NCBI GenBank assembly: GCA_034096865.1
Contig: JAWQFJ010016785.1
Location: 1 to 64,000, forward strand
Origin: Theodoxus fluviatilis
Taxonomy: Eukaryota > Mollusca > Gastropoda > Cycloneritida > Neritidae
DNA: 64,000 nt
Reading direction: 5' to 3'
The notes under the pieces are model-generated. The model saw only the letters and a list, made by a program, of their open reading frames with translations, had not been told where the DNA came from and made no database searches. The translations under genes were made by a program, and so were the position numbers. Shown here in pieces: positions 57,835 to 64,000 of the stretch; the first letter of the stretch is position 1; every line of letters begins with the position of its first letter.

Positions 57835-60269
57835 GTGAGTGAGAGAAGAAGACTGAGGAAGAAGAATTGTCGTCTGCTTCAGTCGGAGAAGCGGGCGGGC
57901 GGCACCGACTGCTTGGTGGTAGAAGCAATGGTCTTTGGTAGAAGGAAATCCTGTCTGTGCCTGCGCATTTACGAATGGTTCGCCCTTACCTGGCCGAAAA
58001 CACATTTCTCGCCATGATTCATTACACATTCGATGTGGTTATTTTGCTCGTAATCTTGCAAATTCCTCCTCTGTCAGTCAATGGTATATTTTAATTATTT
58101 TACTGAAAATCACGATTTGTTATACTGCACTTCTGTTGATAACTGTGAAACCTGTTTACGTTAAACTTAGAGGCCTCTTTTTTTTAATCTCCCGATTCCT
58201 TTTAATTTCTGGCTAATCGAGCATGAATTCATTGGTCAAATTTTACAAGATAATTTTGAATTTTCTTGGCTTGCTGACTGTGATTACAAATCATCACACA
58301 TAACCTTTAATGTACGCTGTTCTCGTGCAACACTTACAATAATTATAGAATGATGGAACATAATTTTGAGGACCACCCAGCTGTAAAATGAACCATTGGG
58401 GTACAGATAATCAGAACAATATAACTGAGGTATTTCAAGAGTGAACTGCAAAAACTGATATTTTAATGCAATGCCGACGCATGTCAAATTTTCTAAAAGC
58501 CATCTGCATGCAAATTTTGTATGATGGCAGCAAAACATACAACCAATATAATTACAGGCAGCCATGATGATATCAGGTGTAGTAACTGCAGCATATTATT
58601 ATTAATTAAATAACCATGATGAATACACAATTGGCCATGATGTCTACAAAAACTGCTATGCTGACTACAAAAACAGCTGATTGGGCTTGGGGTTAGGAGG
58701 GGGAAGGGTGGGGATGGGGTGTATAGTGGTTAAGGTAAAATGACAAACAACAACAACAACAAATAGAGCTGCATGGTAGGTTGGCCTGAACTATTAAAAA
58801 AAATATTTAGGCCAAATTGAACAAAAATGAAAAATTCTCTTTTGCTGAAAACAGGTTTTTTATACTTCAATAGTGGATTCCCCAAGTGTTCATAGGGTAA
58901 GAAAAATGGGATAGCATGCAGTTTGTTGTTTACCATTATTCTTTTTTTCTTTTTTGTTTTTGTTTTTGGTATGACTGAAAAAAGTTGAGGGTTGGTGGGG
59001 AAAAAAGGGTGTGTCAAATTACTGTAACCACAGCTTTTTTTCTTCTTTCTTTTTTCCTTACATATAGTAGTTGTCTGCTGTTGCTTGTGGCTAGTAGTGG
59101 CATTGTTAGAAGCAGTGTGCACCCTGCCTGATGATGCAGGGTGTGTAACTCACATTGTCCCACCACACCCAGGAGTAAAACCAGATACCTGTGAGGGCAG
59201 GGAAGGCACACTGCAGTGTGATTAACCCTTCAATGCTGCTGTGAGCCAGCATTGGGTTGGAATCCTCCTTGAGAGTTGAGACAGAGCCGGTGCCTGACTC
59301 TACACCCTGTCTGTCTTATCTATCACCGTGTTTGTCATCAGGTGCAGTAAAGGACTGATCAAGTAGACCAATGATCAGAGGGTAAATTGCTAAACTGGTG
59401 GAGCCCAAACATGGGTGATCACATGCTATTTAAAAGTAATGGTTCATTTACCTAGCCATAATGTTGTGGTCTCTACATCAGAAGAGCAATATATTAAATA
59501 CAACAAAACAACCATTAAAAATAGTGAAACACACACACACACATGCACACGCACACACATGCATACACACATGGGCACTCATAAATTAACACAAACCTAC
59601 ACACACACACATACACATACACACACATTCATGCATGCAAGCAGACACAATCACACACTCATTAGGATAACTTAAAGAAAAAATATGTAATGACTATAAA
59701 GTTAGCTGTGAAGATGACAAAATACTTGTAGCTGTGATACTGCTAAGGAAGAAATGTTTGTAGTGATTTGTGAGTCTTGAACACATGCATGTTTTGAGAA
59801 ATTGATACCATATAACCACCCCCACCCCCCCTCCAGTAGCTCAGTCAGAGAGGGCCCCAAACAGCCCAAGAGGCTACTGGGGGGCATCAGGACAGGGTCA
59901 GGCCATTCAGATGCAAGTGTGCATTCCAACCACACTGTAAGATCCAGCCCAACCCACGTGCAACAAGAATCTGAAACAAAACCAATGTCGCACAGACAGT
60001 GCACAAAGCCATTTGTCCAGCTTGTCCTAGAAAAGATTATTATTTGCAACTTTCTGTTCTGTACACCTTACTGTCCGCCATGTGATGACTTGTGAACGAA
60101 GTATGTAATATCATTTGTTCAGAGCATCGATGTAGAACTGCTTGCACCCTTTGTTCTCTGCCAAAAAGCAGTTCAAGCTGTTAATTCAAACTGTAGTACC
60201 CATCTGTATGACAAAAGTGCTTTTAAAAGACAAGTAGAATCTATCAAAGTGCCTGGCACATCCTAACAA

Positions 60270-60462
60270 GAACAGCCACTGCCAACCTTGAGGCAGACAG
60301 CTATCAACGCCTACCCACCACCAGAGAGAAAATACACAGAGCTTTCTCTGCCTCTACCCCTATCCCTGCCCTGACAACTGGCCTAACATGCCCCTTCTGC
60401 AAACACCTGTGCACTTCAGATTGTGGTCTCCAAAACCACATGCATGCTCATCTCCACAGAAG
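60270..60462 (+). pseudogene. Non-LTR retrotransposon C-terminal C2H2 relic
   Basis: Frame LEADSYQRLPTTREKIHRAF then CPFCKHLCTSDCGLQNHMHAH, a C2H2 finger of the kind that ends the element at 38.8 kb. A (GA)n array begins at 60497. Confidence 0.6.
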
Positions 60463-60494
60463 ATTACCACACAGCATAGCATCTTCCTCGGCCC

Positions 60495-60496
<2 letters not shown>

Positions 60497-60553
<57 letters not shown>
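60497..60553. repeat. GA microsatellite
   Basis: Pure (GA)n. Confidence 0.95.
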
Positions 60554-60554
<1 letters not shown>

Positions 60555-60797
60555 CCAGCCACTTAATTCTACTGTAATTCATTCTTCACACATATAATAT
60601 GCATCTAACACTGCTGAAAGATAGCATCCATTCATTACATGTTGATATGTCCTCTCCCATTAGTTATCTCTCCAGATTATTAATGTAGGCAATGTAATTT
60701 TCTACATGTGTTTCCCAGTGAAATAGGTCTATGGTCTGCACAATAAACTGATTCATTGATTGATCATTGGGGATGAAGAGCAGTTTCTGTGTTGTAG

Positions 60798-60972
60798 AGG
60801 GACCAGGCAGAGAAGAGGATTTTGGTGGTGGGACTGGACGGAGCAGGGAAGACTCGCTTTGCCCGCTGTTTCTGCAAAGGCCGTCGCCGGCTGAGCTCCA
60901 GTGAGGAGACCACTGTTGGGTTCTATGTCAACTCTGTCCAGCTTGGGAAAATCCACCTCAACATGTGGGATG
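60798..60972 (+). CDS. ARF-like GTPase, exon 2 (P-loop)
   Basis: Starts in phase 0 after GTTGTAG with RDQAEKRILVV, then the P-loop GLDGAGKT (Walker A, GxxxxGKT), an effector-loop-like ETTVGFYVNSVQL, and IHLNMWD followed by one base of the next codon (phase 1, donor GTGAGC), where ARF proteins have WDxGG. It binds guanine nucleotide by family. Later exons with the NKxD motif were not found before 64000, so the gene is partial here. Most like ARL9/ARL10-type ARF-like proteins; the exact subfamily is uncertain. Confidence 0.8.
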
Positions 60973-61089
60973 GTGAGCTTCTGTCAGCATTCTATATTGC
61001 AGCTTTGATGAATAGAGATGAGATTACAAAAAGAATTATGTTACTGATGCCCAATTTCAAGAAACTGACATCATTTATTTGAACAGCCT

Positions 61090-64000
61090 TGTGTTATAAG
61101 TTAAGTTGTATGTTGCAACATACCCAACAAAGGACAAGGTTACTGTCGCGTTTATATCTACTTATCTAAAAACTTTAGAAGTTACGAGTCCCTTCCCAGA
61201 GGGCGATGTAATCGCCTCAAGGAGAGGTAACCCTGATAAGTAAAAGAGTTTACAACTAAACTAGCCTCCACTCCTTGGGGGGACACCACAACAACAAGAA
61301 AACAACCCAAGCTCAAATAAACACAGGCCAGTGAATCAGTTTGCAAAATAAATACAAGTTTATTCAAGGCTAACAACCCTTCCTGGCAGTCTGAGGCCAC
61401 CGAGGAAGGTAAAGCTGAATAAAAGTGCAGCAGACACAAAGAAACAAAACAATGCAGAAATGAAATCAGTCAGCAGGTAAGGTGACACGCTTCTGCTTCC
61501 TGAAAAGCCCAAAAAACAACAACAACAACAACCCTTGGGGTAAGGGAATGGATGAACAAATCAAGAAATACAAAACCCCTATCCCAACTGAACGCCTAAG
61601 TCACCGGTGACTAGGGTTAAGCAGTAAAGCACAAAAACAACAATCTCAAAATCCGTTCTTCCTTCCACCATTTCTCAAGAAACTGAAATAAATTCAGTTA
61701 TACCCCAAACCAAACACTCCACCTCAAAGTCCACCACAAACTCTGAAAAAAACACTTCACAACACCAATAATTCATCAACATAACAAGAGCAAAAACCCA
61801 GCAACACACAGGGCGTGACAGCCAGTCACCCGCTCCCCTTGCATTACATCACAAACAGCGGCCAGCGGCTCGCTAGCAAAACCCCCTCCACATTCCTCGG
61901 CTACCCCTCGCTTCCCCTAAGCGGTGGCGTTTCCGGTTGGACGACCGGTAACTGAAAACGTAAACAAAGCAAGCCCCACTCCGCTTCGCTCTCGCGCGTG
62001 CAGTTGCCTCTCACACAGCAAGCTCACGCGATTCACGCGCATACGAATAGACACTTCACGTCAACACAGCAATAACGCGTGGAGAATAAACAGGAAAGAA
62101 ACCATCTTACCATCACATCGCTGACAGTACGCTTCTCCCAGGCTAGCGTACACTGACTCTACGTGGCTCTCCCCTGGCTCACGTAACCAGAAAAACACAC
62201 AGCGATAACCACATGCCATTCTCACACAAGAAATCTCTGGAATAACCCAAACCACTTCTTCCTTTCTCAGTCCGTCTGAAAAGAAAGCATTGTCCCAACC
62301 CTGGAACGAGTCACTGTACCCCAAACACAGTTTCTCAGAAGTCTTGGTGAATATTCCTATCACTGACGCACCCCTGGCGCCAAACGGTGTCCAGACAAAT
62401 TGAACCCCTCCCCGTGGATTAAGTTCTTTCCCCTTTTGTCTGTCATGAGATTTACCTTGACTTGCGAGTGTCACGCTCGATTCTCCAAGTCAATAACAGT
62501 TTAGAAGACGATTCCAAACTTCGGCAGAGTTACCACAGTCCCCAGAGCTAGAGCGATAAATACCATTCTGTAGAAGAATCAATTGATGAATCACTCTCCC
62601 CTTCCGTCGCATTGTCTACCCTGCGACAATACAGCCGCGCTAAGACACCGCTTCACTGCGAATGTACACGCTAGCATTTCTCCCCTCACCCTTCTGCCTC
62701 TGACACAATCTCCCCTGATTGTACAGGCCGCTCCGTGCGGACTTTCCCTCCCACTTTACCCAAAGTGGCTTTCGTTAGACTTTTAACTGTCAGTCCTGAC
62801 CTGTCTCAACGAAATTGTAGCTACCTAGCTACGAACGAGACAACGATACTTGCAACAGCCGTTAGAACCAAGACGGCTTGGCGAAACGCTCCGGCGTCTC
62901 AGATGTCGCTCCCAGCCTCGCGTCCCGGTCACTCCCGGCCAAACGCAGCATTCCGTCGGAGACGACGACCGCGAGTTCCACCCATGCGGACTCGAGAAGA
63001 CAGTACTGCAAGGCTCCACCAAGAAGACGCAGCACTCGTGGAATACGAAGATACCAAACAGGAAGGTGAACCAGTGGAAACGTAGAGGATTAGGCGGGAA
63101 GCCCACTGCTCCCGCAAGTAGTCGATACGCCCATAGTAGACATCGCGTGACGACGGCAGCACGACGACGGCGACGGCAAAGATAACGACGAAGATCCACG
63201 AAGGAGAAGAACGAGGAAGAGGGCCTAAAACACACAAGGTTTCGCCCCAATAATCCAACTACCCCATTTCCTTGCGAAGCCCATTCATACACGAATTCAA
63301 GGTTCAAGTGGCGCATCCCAACCCGATGCCCAATTAGAAAAAGGCTTCACTCGCTCCCCGCGAGTCAGCTTAAATTCAAAGCTTCATTACTCACCCCTTT
63401 GATCCTATAGATTTACCCCATCCATAGAAAATACGAATCCCGTACCCAACAATAGACTTATTTTCCACCCAGATTCGCAAATCAATTTCCCCGAGTGGCA
63501 AAAGCAATATGGCGGCGGATAATCACCTCAGTCCCAGGCCGTGGTGAAAATCCTCAGAAGTTCCGTCTTAGCCAGCGGAGAACTCCACCTCCAGTCTCGT
63601 ACGAATCAACTGCTACCAGAGTTGATACGGAGAGAAATTCCACGGGGTGACCAGACTTCGCCCAACGAGCCACACCGTGCAGCTCCCGCATCAACGACCC
63701 AGAGGATGCGTACCTACTCCCTCCATCCAACCGACGGAAAAGTGTACTGAGCTCTTAGACGCAATCAAGCCCACGCGTCCTTCTCTCACGTGATTAATCG
63801 CCAATCACTAACGAGAGATTTCCCGCTCCCACTACCTTCTCCAATCACTACTCATCAAGACCCCCACAACCCACAGATCCCCTGTTAGTAAACGAGTAGA
63901 CCCCGTAGATCTCGCTCACTATAACCCCTCCGAAGACCCCTCTCCCCCTCGGGTTCACTCCGGAGCGAAACTGTGACATTCCATTACGCGGTGGCCACGC
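61090..64000. other. Unassigned region, no recognised gene
   Basis: About 2.9 kb without microsatellites, unlike the rest of the window, with long but unrecognised open frames on both strands around 62061-63316. On the minus strand, TGGCGCCAGGGGTG at about 62370 resembles a tRNA primer-binding site and TGTCACAG near 63977 could open a long terminal repeat, but no second LTR, gag or pol is visible. It may be intron, promoter or LTR. ARF-like exon 3 was not found here. Confidence 0.3.

Larger units (their letters stand above)
58018..60797. other. Intron 1 of the ARF-like gene
   Basis: Contains repeat D copy 2 (58840-59060), a V-like SINE fragment with CACACCCAGGAGTAAAACC (59120-59240), a CA-rich run (59530-59650), repeat C copy 3 (59820-59965, minus) and a retrotransposon relic (60270-60462). 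No exon was recognised. Confidence 0.6.

Noticed and set aside
57754..58029. Minus-strand frame with DHCFYHQ, similar to HEHCFYHQ at 22103-22150, reminiscent of an ADAM-type propeptide segment
   Set aside because: Only about 12 residues are shared, the frame overlaps the ARF-like exon antisense, and no other metalloprotease motif is present; chance or a short repeat.

Overview
This is animal nuclear DNA: genes are split by GT-AG introns, and intron and intergenic space is crowded with microsatellites, minisatellites, SINEs, non-LTR retrotransposon relics and DNA transposons. The repeat types (tRNA-derived SINEs with V-like and Nin-like segments, FLYWCH-type Mutator elements, very long GA/TG arrays) suggest a marine invertebrate, probably a gastropod mollusc. 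That placement is inference; no marker gene settles it.

The main gene is a complete peroxisomal acyl-CoA oxidase (ACOX1-like) on the minus strand from 57522 down to 24676. I reconstructed 15 coding exons. All introns are GT-AG, every splice phase matches, and the exons sum to 2025 nt, that is 674 residues plus stop. The protein ends in a peroxisomal AKL signal carried on a separate 22-codon last exon. Head-to-head with it, about 150 bp away, starts an ARF-like small GTPase with an N-terminal membrane anchor (plus strand; exon 1 at 57673-57834, exon 2 at 60798-60972, the rest not found in the window). The two share a compact promoter region with CRE and E-box sites.

The left third holds a THAP zinc-finger exon (1738-1960, plus), a possible THAP/YqaJ-associated exon (3485-3688, minus), the first coding exon of a plexin-type sema-domain receptor (7317-8387, minus, remaining exons outside the window or unseen), and then about 13 kb without recognisable genes. 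That stretch is made of three large inverted-repeat structures (4017-4777, 9715-11745, 20794-21507), a triplicated block (12.9-14.1 kb) and a 3.6 kb hairpin-unit satellite (15.6-19.25 kb).

The acyl-CoA oxidase introns hold most of the unusual material. Tandem arrays multiply splice acceptors next to exons 7 and 10. One transposon family is packed with TGACCTTGACC nuclear-receptor half-sites. Non-LTR retrotransposon relics sit inside (GA)n/(TC)n arrays. A pogo/Tigger-like element is nested in a SINE, and a Mutator-like element with a 9-bp target duplication has terminal repeats built from tandem short units. The last 2.9 kb (61.1-64 kb) has no recognised gene and may be part of a long retroelement or promoter region.
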